Of a stretch of DNA of 64,000 nucleotides, positions 1 to 11,833 are shown piece by piece. Position numbers and translations under genes: made by a program. Origin of the DNA: Dipteris shenzhenensis (lineage: Eukaryota > Polypodiophyta > Polypodiopsida > Gleicheniales); assembly GCA_047967505.1 (NCBI GenBank), contig CM106538.1; one strand, 5' to 3'. Numbering within the stretch: the stretch's first letter is position 1; each line of letters starts with the position of its first letter. The notes under the pieces were generated by a model. It was given only the letters and a program-made list of their open reading frames with translations, was not told the DNA's origin and did no database searches.

Positions 1-391
1 TAGTGATACTGTCTCAAATAGTACTAGCAACAACCACCTGCATGAGGTGAATGAAGGAACGATAACGACTTTAACCCATGGCCAAGCCACAACACCTAAG
101 GGTCATAGTAAATATCCCAACCCATGGGTGGGGAAAAAAGGTCTCACTGCTGCGGATAAATTGATACACAAGTGTTAAGAGGAATGTGACTAGAGGCTCA
201 AGGCAAGCAAGATTGCTGCTGATATAATTTATCCAAGACATGAGATAAACACTTGAGTCTCAAAAGCCTTGCAAATACCTGAAAGAGTAAATGAAGAAGG
301 TGTTTCATGCCCTTCAACAGAGGGATCCACCCTAATGCAACGGATGTTTGAAGAAGACCCTGCCTTGCAAAAACTAGAGGAGGATGACAAA
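1..391. other. No recognised gene; left part of a decayed coding-like stretch
   Basis: Short open stretches occur on both strands but none resembles a known family. The composition and the following segments suggest this is the left part of the degenerate + strand retroelement-like region that runs to about 2.8 kb. No LTR, primer site or promoter was recognised. Confidence 0.4.
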
Positions 392-803
392 ATGTCCTTA
401 TATGGCTTAGAAGAGTTGAAATCAATAGGCAGGGAACCTATCACACTAATCCTCAAGACATCGCAAGGTTAGCCTCATTCCTGTCCACTGAGATCAAGAT
501 GCCCATCGCGACACTGTTATGGGGAAATCCTGCTGTGAGAGACCTCTAGGATGGATGCCAATCCACAAATCTGGAGAATGTTGAAATCATGTCCTTATAT
601 GGCTTAGAAGAGTGAAATCAATAGGTAGGGAACCTAATACTGGGTCCTTGAGACATCGCAAGGTTAGCCTCATTCCTGTCCACTGAGATCAAGATGCCTA
701 TCACGACACTATTATGAGGTAATCCTACTCTATGGAGAGACCTCTCGGATTGGATGAATGGGTAAATAGTGACACCCTAATCCACAAATCCCGAGAATCT
801 TGA
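392..803 (+). repeat. Tandem duplication, about 197 bp unit
   Basis: A block beginning atgtccttatatggcttag at 392 restarts at 589. Both copies share the phrases about the cttag-aagag-tgaaatcaatag start, the catcgcaaggttagcctc middle and the gagagacctct end. The copies have diverged by point changes and small indels, and the second copy is slightly longer. This is an old local duplication inside the decayed reading frame. No function is inferred. Confidence 0.8.
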
Positions 804-819
804 ATCTCGCAATCAAGCT

Positions 820-1200
820 CAAGAGCTTCCAAGGGTGCCAATCAAAAAATTGGGCCAATACTTTGAGAGTGATGACATGAATGCAATGTTACCCATCTCC
901 TTCCATGATCAAAAAGCTATGGCAATCACGAAACAATGTTGGGAAAAGTGGGGAAGTCTCGACCGAGAGAGTACTTCCTTGGTAGTTAAATTAGCTGATG
1001 GAGGCATGGATCATCCCATAGGAGTACTAAAGGACATCAAAATCAAAACCTTTGATCTCACATATCAGGTGTGCCTTGCTATAATGGATTTCCAAAACAA
1101 CCCTGGGTATGAGAATATACTAGACAGACTTTTCTTGCGTATGGCAAGATTGATCCATGATTGGTGCTCCAATAATATTTATCTAAGGAAAGATTAGCAA
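820..1200 (+). pseudogene. Retropepsin-like domain fragment (Ty3-like)
   Basis: The + frame from the ATG at 835 reads 120 residues to a stop at 1197. The order of motifs resembles the aspartic protease-like domain of plant Ty3-type polyproteins. An early segment LGQYFESDDMNAMLPISF may replace the usual D-S/T-G and methionine-rich flap. It is followed by LVVKLADG, then HPIGVLKDIKIKTFDLTYQV, and near the end MARLIHDW, which matches the usual LGRPWLR-x-x-x-A-x-x-DW position in degraded form. The catalytic Asp-Ser/Thr-Gly triad is not visible, so it should be inactive. Family assignment is inference from motif order. Confidence 0.5.
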
Positions 1201-1921
1201 GTTGTGAGGATTGATCTCCAAACATGGAAGGCTCACACTAGGTCTGAAAATCTATTTGCAATTGAATCGGATACCATCAATAGATCTGTGCCGATAAAGC
1301 TAGTTAAAAAATATGAGAAAGAGGACAATGAGAAGAGGCTTGATGAACCTTGGTGTGCTCCTTTATAAAAACTAGAGGACTCACTTAATTGGATGCATAC
1401 ACTAGCGACAACAAATCTACCAACTGCTGAGGGCACTCAGACGATGCACCTTGATGATGAACAACTTAAATCCATTACACCTTTTCACGACATAAGAGCA
1501 GTACTACCTAATCAAATTGTTGGCCAAGTACACCTTGAAGTATGTGATTCTGAAATTCAATCCATAGAGGGTACCTCTATCAAGGTTATTGGTTCTTTAA
1601 TGTTGAATGCTTCCTTGGACAATTACATTGTGCCTTGCAAGGTTTTACAACTCCTTTCACATTGTGCCTTGCAAGTTTTTTGTGTCTTGCACAGGTACCT
1701 TAATGGAAGCCGCCATTCTTGGTAAAAGTTGGATCCAAGACACTTACGAAGGATTATTTGGTGATGAGTCAACCCAACAAGATGTGCTAAGTAACACCAA
1801 CTGGCCCAACATTCAAGTATCAACATCAACATCCACTTCCACTTCTCAACCTCGGCAAGGACCTCACCAACAAAAACAAATAAGAAGAGCAACCAAGCAA
1901 ATATGGGTCTAAAAGGATCTA
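1201..1921 (+). other. Decayed coding-like linker
   Basis: Open + strand stretches at 1393-1725 and 1607-1912 read a Gln/Ser/Thr-rich polypeptide with no recognised domain. The segment cattgtgccttgcaag occurs twice at about 1626 and 1659, a small local duplication that shifts frame. It joins the protease-like piece to the TQEP-rich piece in the same direction, so I read it as part of the same dead reading frame. Confidence 0.3.
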
Positions 1922-2815
1922 TTGAAGGCTCAAGGATACTTTGAGGGTGAATCATATTTGATTCCAAAGAAACCTCAACATATGAAGCCACCCCCTCCTC
2001 TGAACATCAAGCCTCACCATCGCCAGTCACCCCCTCATGTAAACAACAAACCTCAACATCAAAAAAGAAGATGCCATCCAAGAAGGAAGGTACATTACCA
2101 ATGGGTTCCCGCGAGACCACTCGAGGCCCAAGGATATTACCTTGGCAACTCTTATATATGGGTAACGAAGCCTTGCCAAGGCAATCAACATCCCATGCAT
2201 GCTTGCTCTAAGCCTAAATGTACACCATCACAAAAGCAAGAGCAGAGCCCCAACTCTAGCAAGACAAAAACATCAACGATTGGAGATGCACTAGTAGTAG
2301 TCACACAAGAACCTACTCTGCAAAGATGCTAACAACAGCGAGAACCTGCTTGCAAGGGTAAGGGAAAAGCACCAATGCAGGAGGATCATACCCAAATGAA
2401 TTCATCTACCTTCTCTCGAGTAGTTACACAAGAACCTGCATAAAAAAGGGGGATAGTAACACAAGAACCTGCTCGACTGTAAGTCTATCAAAAGGCATGT
2501 TAATTTATTGCATCATCTTCAAGGCAATTAGTAGTTACACAAGAACGTGTCTTGAAAAAAGAGACAATAACCCAAGAACCTACCAAGACAAAAGTTGATT
2601 CCATGTTGGGAGCAACACAAGAACCTTCCTTATTGAGAAATTTGGCATCTATCATCAGGTTAGCTACACAAGAACCGACCACACTAGTAATGCCCATCAC
2701 AATGGAAGTCCCACAAGAACCCTCCAATGTGAACAACAAATTATCTTCATCCCTAAAAACTTTCTCATATGAAACTTGGGCTCAACAAAAGAAAAAGATC
2801 TCTATGTCATTATGA
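1922..2815 (+). pseudogene. Pro/Lys-rich reading frame with repeated TQEP motif
   Basis: One + frame runs from 1922 to 2815 with few stops (2330-2332 and others near 2441 and 2481). The first part holds two copies of an A-Q-G-Y-F/Y-x-G-x-S-Y motif, near residues 3-13 (LKAQGYFEGESY) and again at about 2125 (LEAQGYYLGNSY), surrounded by Pro/His/Lys-rich sequence. The second part repeats V-x-T-Q-E-P about eight times (2298, 2423, 2461, 2535, 2568, 2612, 2665, 2710), and two more copies lie in another frame at 2946 and 2977. The repeats are irregularly spaced, so it is a motif-rich spacer and not a simple satellite. It probably belongs to the same polyprotein as the protease-like fragment upstream. 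I do not recognise a named family. Confidence 0.4.
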
Positions 2816-4492
2816 TCCTACTCACATTTGATACATAGAACATATATCACTTTATTATGAATGAGTATCATAGAAGTGGTACATGTGGGAGATCGCAATG
2901 TTTAATGGTGCAACACTAACAATAAGAAACATGCCAACAGTAGATCCACAAGAACCTGCTCCTAAAAAGGGGGTAGCTCCATAAGAACCTGCTATTGTAA
3001 TCAAGGATCTCAAAGAACTTCAAGCAACGTTGCTGCCAACGGGATGACAACTGCTCACTGACAAAGATCTCCAATGATGTCTTAGTGACTCTCCTTTGAA
3101 GTGATTATCAGACTCACATGAGCTCCCGAATAGCTACATAATTCATATTCCTATGGTGGTCTACAAAATGATGTTCTTGCTAGGTATGGGTCACAATTGG
3201 TCAATATGTCACTACACTCACCTTCTTATGTACTCATAGGTATTGAGGCCATTTAGGTGAATAGGAACTCAGTTCCAAGTGCTAGTCTAGGTGTGTCCAT
3301 AAAGAGCAATAAAGTTATAACATGTGGAAGTCCTACCTCTCTGCTCACATGTGGAAGTACTAGGTGAAAATAGGCGGTCAATCCTCATCCAGTCATCAAC
3401 ATGGCAAACTCAATAAATCACAACTACATTAGCCCAAGGGCTCCTTGGTCGAGAAGATAAGCTACAAACACTATGGAAAGTCAATACACCAATCAGCATC
3501 AACAACAAATCCCATCGGGAGAGCCAAAACATAACAGGGCATTGACTTATGCCTAATTCATCGTCTTGAATTTGAGTTCACACCTGGAATGATGAGTGGT
3601 TCTCCACAAGCAGCTCTCAAGGATGCCTTCAACTCCAGGGTGAAGGTAGTTACACCAATATGGGTTTGGATGAGTTTCTTGTGACCCTCAAAGCTTTTTT
3701 CACATTCCTTTACTAACATCACCATTAACTATCTAACTTCTACTCATCCTCTTTTCTTTATTTTTCTTTTCTTTCAGTTCTAGCTTAGAAGCCTTTCCTA
3801 GTATCCCTCTTCTATAAACCTATTCAGCCATAGTCCTCATTTTATGGGTTTATATGGTGTATTATCAGACTCCTCTCGAATTGATGACTCAGAAAAATAA
3901 AGATCCAGATGGTGCCACAACCTTATTGGGCTCAAATACTTCCAAGAAAAGCCCTCAATGAAATGGATTTTAAAGGAACTTCAATGTAGAGAAGCAAGAA
4001 AAAATATCATGCACAACTCCAAATGTTCAAACATGGCATAACAAAGACATAGTCTGATGAGAATCCATTAGAAGCCCCACTCAAATCAAATATGTGACTT
4101 AAGAGGAGCATGATAATGCACTTTACTTACTTTGCTAACATTAACACCACTAGGATCTTACATCAATCCCTACTAACACCTTCTTCCTATTAATTTACCC
4201 CTTAGATTTTTATTTTCCTTTTTCTTATTCCTTCTTTTTTGAATGGTCACAAGTACTCAACTCGGCTCACTCAAACCTGAGGTGCTAGTTCCAGAAGAAT
4301 CACTCATCCATACTTCCAGCAAACATTCCATAACAAGGAGCCAGTACATCCCTCTGCTACAATGGACTAAAAGAAGTTTCAGTTCAGTGCACAGCGAAAG
4401 ACTACTTTGCATTATCTTCATTGACAACACTCCAACAACCATGAACATTGCATGATCCAGAGGACTGGATCAAGATCAGGAAGGGGGACATG
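2816..4492. other. No recognised gene
   Basis: Only short ORFs are present. The first 200 bases still carry two TQEP-like motifs (2946, 2977), so the decayed reading frame extends to about 3.05 kb. Beyond that I see AT-rich sequence with no LTR, domain or repeat I can name. Confidence 0.4.
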
Positions 4493-4647
4493 TTAGCCTC
4501 GATTGGTTAACAATATGCCATTGCTAGTTAGTGATGTGATTTGATGGACAGTGATAAGTCCATAGAGCCACGTTTGTGTCTTGGAGCTAGATGGGCCTAA
4601 GAGGATGGTAAAAGAATGAGAAGAGAGAGTGGTATAGCACATGCGCA

Positions 4648-4649
<2 letters not shown>

Positions 4650-4677
<28 letters not shown>
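4650..4677. repeat. (CA)n microsatellite
   Basis: About 14 uninterrupted CA units, flanked by a short GCATGCGCATGC-type alternating tract. Confidence 0.95.
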
Positions 4678-4681
<4 letters not shown>

Positions 4682-4880
4682 GAAAGAGAAAATCACCACA
4701 CAAAGGCAACCCCAAAACAAAGCTTTCGACTCTTCTGAAGCATCCACTTGATGGTCAATTTAATAAGTGCGATATTGGCACACTAAATTATGTGTAGTCT
4801 AAAATGTGAGCATTGTGACAACAACATATGTATGTATTAATTTCTATGTTTATAGATGTTAACACCTCACTCACTCTCAG

Positions 4881-4988
4881 TCTCTCTCTCTCTCTCTCAC
4901 ACACACACACGCACGCATGTGCACGTGCACACGTGCACCCACCAACACACACACACACGTGTATGTGTGTATGTACGTGTGTGTGTGT

Positions 4989-5027
<39 letters not shown>

Positions 5028-5071
5028 CTATAAGGAGTCAAATCCACGTGATAATTTCTATATGTGTATGT

Positions 5072-5104
<33 letters not shown>
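4881..5104. repeat. Compound (TC)n-(AC)n-(GT)n-(TATG)n-(AC)n microsatellite
   Basis: The order is TC (4881-4898), AC (4899-4910), alternating GCACGTGCAC-type sequence, AC (4945-4958), GT (about 4978-5011), TATG (5010-5027) and AC again (5073-5104). The AC and GT blocks are reverse complements, so the strand could fold into hairpins, and the alternating purine-pyrimidine tracts could adopt Z-DNA. Confidence 0.9.
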
Positions 5105-5106
<2 letters not shown>

Positions 5107-5834
5107 TCAGTAAATAAATTCACGTACTCATGAACCTATAATGTAGGGTTCTTTGCAAAACTTTGTAGTTGAAATAATGGTGCTTTCCTCAAACTCAAGT
5201 TACTAGAAAACCAAGGAGCGATGTTGCACACTGAAAACTCGATTATTATTTACCTATGTGCAGATAGACATCTTGAAGGAACAAGTAGCAATGTTGCACA
5301 TTGGATTGGCAACATTCAAAGTCAACTTAAACAGGCTGACAGCTATAATGACGAGGATGAGTCGCAAGCTTGACCATGTTGTGACCCCTCGCATCTAAAT
5401 TGCTCTTACAAATACATTACAAATTCTACATTGATCCTTTGGATGGACCTAATTTCTTTTCATACTATTTTCATGAATATTTTCCCTTTAAATTACTTTG
5501 TGGGTTACACCTATACGTCATACTCCAAAGTTTTGTATCCTCTTCTAAAAAATAAGAATGAAATTTTGAACTTCCTCGGCTACATCTATGGCTAGAGCAT
5601 GGTGCTACTTTGTACAAAGATGTATGCATGTGCAACTCAAACAAATCCGATGGATGAGTGACTAATAGGTTGAGGGGCTCACATGTATAAATGATTATGT
5701 TATTGAAAAGACACATGTGCACAATGAGCATATGTGATAATATTTGGATGCACATTTTTCGACTATGCAATCAGCTATAGATACATAAACGCGAACATGT
5801 AAGCATTGAAAGAGACAAAAATATCAAGATAACA

Positions 5835-5886
5835 TGTGTGTGTGTGTGTGTGTGCACGTGCGCGCGTGTGTGTGACACACACACAT
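5835..5886. repeat. (TG)n / (AC)n alternating tract
   Basis: A (TG)n run leads into GCACGTGCGCGCG and then TG followed by AC repeats. The tract is alternating purine-pyrimidine for most of its length. Confidence 0.9.
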
Positions 5887-5962
5887 GCACGCAAAGCATG
5901 TGTATGTGGTCATTGTGTAAAATAGAGCACGCATGCGCAAATGCACATGCATAAATATATAG

Positions 5963-5980
5963 AGATAGATAGATAGATAG
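5963..5980. repeat. (GATA)n microsatellite
   Basis: About four and a half GATA units. Confidence 0.9.
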
Positions 5981-6117
5981 AGCTCAAAGACATTTAGAAG
6001 GATGCAATTGGATGCAACTAGGGATCAAAGACGTTTGGAATCAAGACAATGCACTTTTGCCAACATTACTATTGTTTCCCATTGTGCAGGGGGTGACTCT
6101 CTATTTTACATCAATTT

Positions 6118-6225
6118 CCCATATGCAATGGTATAGGGAACCCATCTATGTTTCCATTGGTATTCTAGGCTCCCATATGCAATGGTATAGGGAACCCATC
6201 TATGTTTCCATTGGTATTCTATTCA
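6118..6225 (+). repeat. Perfect 54-bp tandem duplication
   Basis: The block starting cccatatgcaatggtatagg at 6118 restarts at 6172 with no visible change. Because 54 is divisible by three it produces an 18-residue repeat in a short unrecognised ORF, which looks fortuitous. Confidence 0.9.
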
Positions 6226-6682
6226 CTCACTTGGACCTATGAACCTCTTACATAGTTTTGTCATGCTTAGTTATGGAAGCAACAAACAAGAACTGATATG
6301 CAACAAGTAGTGGGAAAGCATTGTTATGGTGTTGGGCATGTGTCATTGTTTCCTTTACAAGACCCACTTGAGATTTTGAAAGATTTATTGCATGGGAATG
6401 ACGCTACAAGATGATCATTTAAGAAGAACATAAGAGTGTACAATAGTGTGGTGACTTTTGTCTCATTAGGTGCCCAAATTGAGGGAATGTTTTTTGGGGG
6501 TAGAGGTATATATAACTTTCACATCCATGGTAGTGTGTATCGTTGTGGGGCAGTCTAGGCAGGAGATTCCACGTTTCGCATAGTTATATGTAAATGACAC
6601 GGAGCATGGAGCTGCATAATCGCTTGGATTGAATTCTTGATTTGGATCCAATGATTTTAGAATCCTTGTAGAGAATGATACA
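6226..6682. other. No recognised gene
   Basis: Sequence between the 54-bp duplication and the first copia LTR. Nothing recognised. Confidence 0.5.
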
Positions 6683-6865
6683 TGAGAGATCTCAACAATG
6701 GAAGCGGAATGGAAGAAGGTGAGAGAGAGAGGGAGAGCCAGAAGAGAGAGTCACACAAGTTTTGGTGGGTGCAGAACACCCTAATCTTCTATGTCATCCA
6801 TATATATGTGTGTTTGAGTATTGTACACAACTGGAGCTAAGGTACAGTGGCCTTTAACCCCCACA
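6683..6865 (-). repeat. Family A 3' LTR
   Basis: The 183-bp segment starts tgagagatctcaac and ends aacccccaca, so it has TG...CA termini. It matches the LTRs at 28192-28366, 45951-46120, 52335-52504 and, on the other strand, 20382-20558. On the minus strand a CACATATATATGG sequence is a plausible TATA region. Family A RNase H coding sequence follows on its right. Confidence 0.85.
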
Positions 6866-8803
6866 ACCTCCCACTTAAAGGCCAATGCGCCTTCAAGGGA
6901 GAACAACCAATGAGCATACTGTCCAATGCCCATCCATTCATGACAATACTCAAACCGCTGACTCTTCGTCAGCATATCTATAGAGTTATCATTTGTATGA
7001 ACCTTGACAAGCTCTATGCGCTTGTTCTCAAGTACCTCCCTGATAAAATGGTACCTAACCTCAATGTGTTTGGTCTTTGCATGAAAGACCGGATTTTGTG
7101 CTAGCTAAATAGCACTCATGGAATCACTATGCAATGTCAGTACACCTTTATGAATTCCCAAATCTCCCACTAGCTGATCAAGCCATATAGCCTCCTTGCA
7201 ACCCTCTGTGGCTACAACATACTCGGCCTCTGTGGTAGACAAAGCAATGCACTTCTATGCGCGACACATCCACGACACTGCACCACCTGCAAAGGTGAAC
7301 ACATAACCAGAAGTGGATTTCCTCCTATCCATATGCCTTGCATAGTCTAAATCTATGTACCCAAATACACGCATCTCTCCTCTGCCAAAGCAGATACACA
7401 CCTCCTTGGTACCCTTCATGTATCTCATGATGCACTTAACTGCCTCCCAATGCCTCTTTCTTGGATTAGCCATATACCGGCTAACAACTCCCAGTGCAAA
7501 TGCAATGTCCGGTCTAGTAGTAGCTATCATAGCATACATAAGACTCCCAATTGCTGATGCATAAGGAACCTTGGCCATCATGGCCCTCTCCTCATTTGAT
7601 TTGGGACTATCTTCCTAACTCAGTTTCACATATGGAGGCAATGGAGTACTTACTGCCTTCTCCCCCTCCATATTCAAACACTGCAACACTTTTGTAACAT
7701 ACTCCTTCTGTGAAAGCCAAAGGAGTTTCCTACGTTGGTCACGTGTGATGTGCATACCAAGAATATGACTTGCAGGTCCCAAATCCTTCATGTCAAAGGC
7801 CTCATGCAACTTGGCCTTTAATGCATCAAGCTCATAAGTGTTCTTGCTAGCCAATAACATATCATCCACATAAAGTGCCAAGAGTATTAGGCTATTATCA
7901 TTAGCCCTTTTAGTGTAGAGGCAATGATCAATCTCACTTCTTGTGAAACCTTGGGACTGAATGAAAGCATCAAACTTGTGATACCATTCTTTAGGTGCTT
8001 GCTTAAGGCCATAGAGACTCTTTTTCAGCTTGCAAACCAAATGCTCTTTGCCCTTTTCTTCAAAGCCTTCCGGTTGTACCATTTAAATTTCCTCATGCAA
8101 ATCCCCATGTAAGAAAGCTATCTTGACATCCATCTGCATAAGCTCCATATCCTCTATTGCCCCATAAGTCCAAATACACATCTAAGTGTGGTCATCTTCA
8201 CAACTGGAGAGAATATCTCATCAAAGTCCACACCCTTCTCTTGCTTGAACCCTCTAGCAACCAAATGGGCCTTTTACTTAGGCACATCATCACTTGTGAC
8301 CTTCATCTTATAGACCCATTTACATGGTAATTCTTTCTTTCCATGTGGCAAAGAAACCAAGTCCCAAGTCTTATTCTTTATGAGTGAACTCATCTCTGAT
8401 TGCATAGCATACTTCCACTTGCGTTGATCATCGTGCATCATAGCCTCTCTGTAGCAAAAAGGCTTCTCATTAAAGACCACATCATGACTTCGTATAATCT
8501 TCTTTTCTTCTGTATCCCAAAGATGATACCCCATCTCTCCACTTTCACCATAACTAGAAAGATGCATTTTCTACACTTAGGATCTAGCTTCTTCCGAAGC
8601 ACTTTTGGCACATGTGCATATACATCACACCCAAATATATGCAAATGAGCATAAGAGGGCTTCTTGCCACTCCATGCCTCTTCAAGAATACCACTATCCA
8701 AACTCTTACTAGGTGATCTATTGATCACATGCACTATAGTCTTTATTGCCTCATCCCAAAACCCACCAGAAATACTCGCATTGGAAAGCATACATTGCAA
8801 CTT
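6866..8803 (-). pseudogene. Family A copia pol 3' half: integrase C-terminus, RT and RNase H
   Basis: Reading leftward from about 8800, an integrase C-terminal segment (MQCMLSNASISGGFWDEA and later FGCDVYAHVPK) leads into reverse transcriptase. RT includes [27 protein letters not shown] (catalytic YVDD at about 7876-7887) and SLMYAMIATTRPDIAFALG. RNase H follows with LSTTEAEYVV and FHAKTKHIEVRYHF. The frame is broken by stops and shifts, including TAG at 7255-7257 (expected Gln before KCIALSTTEAEY), TAG at 7105-7107 (expected Gln in SAIQLAQN), and a TAA in the EEIYMVQP motif at about 8083. The 46.5 kb copy keeps the long open frame, so this copy is dead. Confidence 0.9.
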
Positions 8804-9752
8804 GGGCTATACTGGATTCGTCAATCCATGAAAATGTAAAAGTACTTGCAGGCCATGCCTTGCAGAAATTCCTATGCCTTTTGGCGGTCTTCTTGAATCC
8901 CACTATACCCTAATCCAAGCGCTTCATAGGGTATTGATTATATGATGTCAAATGTTGAGTGTCTGTAGGCTAGATTTGATGCCTCCCCATCACTATACTA
9001 TAGTGTGCTACCAAGATAGTCCAAGCAAGGATGCTAGTGACTGTCTCCCAAATGCCATCCTCTAGGGAGAATTGGGTTCTCTGTGAAGAGGGTGGAACTG
9101 AGTCATGAGTGTCTTGGAGATTGACACTTAGTCCATCTATCCTGTAGGTTGGAGAGACCATCTCAATGTGGAAAACGTGTCACCCATTGGTCAATCAAGC
9201 AACGATGTCTCAAGTGAAGAATTTTGATGCATCCTGGACACCATCTTGAGAGAGTACAGCTAGACCCTCTGTGCTACATTATAGCTCCATAGGCAATGGG
9301 TTATCATTTGAAGGTCCTTGGAAGTACAACAATGGCAAGCCCCATCAATACACAATGAAATCCGATCACTTTTACGGCATGAAGAGTAAATTTCTATGGC
9401 AAGTTCAGACAGCACATGAGATACCTCTAGGCTAGGGTGGACTAAAAGACAATGATTCTACCCTAGGCAAAGGGGTTCTAGATATCAATGATCTAAATAG
9501 CCATGCTAGGCAAGCTCTTAGTCAAGGACCTAGCCCCAAGCTCATAGTCTTAGAAGCTCCTGCTATGACAAGGGCTTCTAAAGAAACATAACAATCTCAT
9601 CTATGGATCTTCACAGAGGCCCCTCCCATAGGATACGGGTTTCCACTAATAAGGAGCATGATGAGAGAGTGATGGAATCTCTCAAGGAGCCTCATATGAG
9701 CCGACCCCCAAGACAGAGACAAGTTTGTGTGGTAGCCCCTTATCTGGCACCT
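8804..9752. other. About 950-bp unidentified insertion in the family A integrase
   Basis: Family A sequence stops after the cattgcaac at 8795-8803 and resumes at about 9753 (tgaatggtgcggttcatctg). In the copy at 48.37-48.41 kb the two sides are only a few bases apart. The inserted sequence has no long ORF, obvious terminal repeats or known domain. A clean target duplication was not found, so its type is unknown. Confidence 0.6.
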
Positions 9753-11488
9753 AAATGCCCATGAATGGTGCGGTTCATCTGTTCTGCAACTAGATTTTTC
9801 TTTAGAGCATGAGGGGACGTGAGCTCCCTCTTGATCCCACATATATAACAGAAATGCTAAAAGTCATAAGAGAGATGATTTCCACCATTGTCAGTTCATA
9901 GAGGTATTTAAGCATTCTACTTGACTCATTTTCAACCAAAGCCAACCATTTCTGAAATGCCTAAATCACATCGCTCTTCCAAGCTATAGCACAAGCCCAC
10001 ATTTTCCTAGTTGCATCATCAATGAATGTCATATAGTATTCAACCCTGCCTAATGACTGTGTAGGCATGGGATCACATCCATTTGAATGCACCAAATCAA
10101 GCTCTTTCTTTCCCATTCTTTTATGGACTGATTTAGTCTTCTTCCCATAGATACATTGCTCACAAAAATAAAAGTTAGAAAAACTCAAATGCGGTACATA
10201 ACCCAAATGGCATAAGATTTTGGCTCATATGGACCAATAGGCAATTCCACAAAGAAGTACCTAGCTACTTGGTTATTACAACAACATAATCACACACCCT
10301 TGATACATGTAAGGGATACAATGTCCCACACTTGGCACCTCTTGCTAAAACCATAGAGCCCTTCTGAATTTTCCAACTCTGAAAGCCAAAGGTGGTCTAA
10401 AAACCAACATCATCTAGCTAATCCACTAAAATGAAACTCTTGATGAGCTTAGGCACATGTCTCACATTTTTCAAAACAAATGCAGACCCATTTGCAAAAG
10501 AAAACTTTATGTCACTTGCTCCCACTGTCACATGCATAGTAATTTCCAAGATGCACACAACCTGTCTTTCCACTATCATAAGTGGAGAACCATTCCCTAT
10601 GGGGAGTGACATGGAATGAAGCACTAGAATCCAAAATCCAATCCTAGGAATATGCATCATCTGAAGTGGTAAGAAACTCTACAGGTAATGACATTGTCAC
10701 TATCATCAGTGTGGTGACTACATTGATCTCCTCGATCTTCACTTTTCCTTTGTCCTCCCTTGGATTCTCTTCCTTCTTAATTACACCCCAATTTGCATTC
10801 TTTTTCTTATACTTTTGCTCTCTTTTTAGCTTGTAGCAATCCTTTTTCATGTAGCCCTTCTTGCCACAATGGTAACACTCAATGTTCCGTGCCCTGGATT
10901 TGCTATGAGACTTCCCTCTTTCTTGGGACTTCCCCTGGAAATGTGATCTACCCCTTTGCACATTTAAGGCTGCATCCTACTTGTTGCCATCCATAGACTT
11001 CCGTCAAATCTCCTCGACGGCCAACAAGCTACCCAATACATCATCAAAATTCAATACTCCACTAGGTGTAGAGTTACTGACAGCTATACAAAAGGTATCT
11101 CATGAGGATGGCAATGAACATAAGAGAAATATTGCCTTAGTCTCCGCATCAAAATTTATCTTTTGATCCTAAACCTAGCTGAAAATAATATTGACTTCAT
11201 CCAAGTGACAAGAAAATAAGACCCCTTCCTTCATCTGCAGCTCAAACGACCTCTTCATGAGGTAAACTTTATTAGAGGTAGTTGCCTTCTGTGGCACATA
11301 ATTTCTTCCACAAATCTTCTGTAGTTTGCTCATTTACTACTATGAAATAAACTGACTCTACAAGATAAAGTCTAATAGTAGACTTTGCTAATGCATCGAA
11401 TTCATTCCAATCATCCTCAGACATAGCTCTAAGCTTAGCTACTGCAATCCCTTCAAAGGGTTCAATCTACTTATTTTGAATAAGCACA
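9753..11488 (-). pseudogene. Family A integrase N-terminus, protease and gag 3' part
   Basis: Reading leftward from 11488, the gag segment ends with a zinc knuckle CYHCGKKGYMKKDCYK (about 10830-10880) and a Lys-rich linker. The protease motif reads WILDSSASFHVTPHREWF near 10605-10645, with DSS in place of the usual DSG. The region around 10230 to 10450 is the pre-integrase segment, and 9961-10206 encodes LSFSNFYFCEQCIYGKK and FIDDATRKMWACAI, the HHCC and first catalytic parts of integrase. Multiple frameshifts and stops are present, including TAG at 11467-11469 where the copy at 18.6 kb has CAG. The gag start is separated from this part by the copia inserted at 11489. Confidence 0.85.
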
Positions 11489-11745
11489 TGACAAAATATG
11501 AAGAGGGGAGAGGAGAAGAGTGGAGATGAGGAGAGAGGGCACAGCTAGAGAGCACACCACAAATGACTAACTGTACACTAGAATTAGTTGAAAAAATAGA
11601 ATATATACAAACCCTTTTAGGGTTAGGGTTAGGGGATCGAACCCTTTCCTTTATAGCACTCTATAAGGTTAGTGCTATGCACATATGATCACGTGATGGT
11701 GCTATGCACACATGATCACATGATGTTGAGCGTGAACTCTCAACA
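11489..11745 (-). repeat. Family B 3' LTR (complete, 257 bp)
   Basis: It starts tgacaaaatatg and ends ctctcaaca. The left flank gcaca is the target duplication and the right flank is the polypurine tract. The sense strand starts TGTTGAGAGTTC. It is the full-length reference for the truncated partner at 16061-16294. Confidence 0.9.
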
Positions 11746-11754
11746 CCTTCCCTC
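11746..11754 (-). promoter_or_regulatory. Polypurine tract of family B
   Basis: On the minus strand GAGGGAAGG lies directly before the 3' LTR start TGTTGAG, as expected for plus-strand DNA priming. A second similar purine run (RC of ggccttccctcaag) lies about 25 bases inward. Confidence 0.75.
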
Positions 11755-11833
11755 AAGATCAACATCATGAAGTAGGCCTTCCCTCAAGATGATGATTCTG
11801 GGGAATCAAAGAAGGACTGAGCATTACATTCCA

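Larger units (their letters stand above)
4493..6117. other. Gene-free microsatellite-rich interval
   Basis: The interval holds several dinucleotide and tetranucleotide repeats, listed separately. The ORFs that overlap them are low-complexity Ser/Leu, Thr/His or Cys/Val repeats produced by the microsatellites. No coding signal was recognised. Confidence 0.6.

Noticed and set aside
4828-5133. ORFs in the AC/GT microsatellite
   Set aside because: Thr/His and Cys/Val repeats with no other content.
11611-11636. Interstitial telomere
   Set aside because: Only two to three telomere-type units, and they are inside an LTR and repeated in its partner. They are an LTR promoter element.
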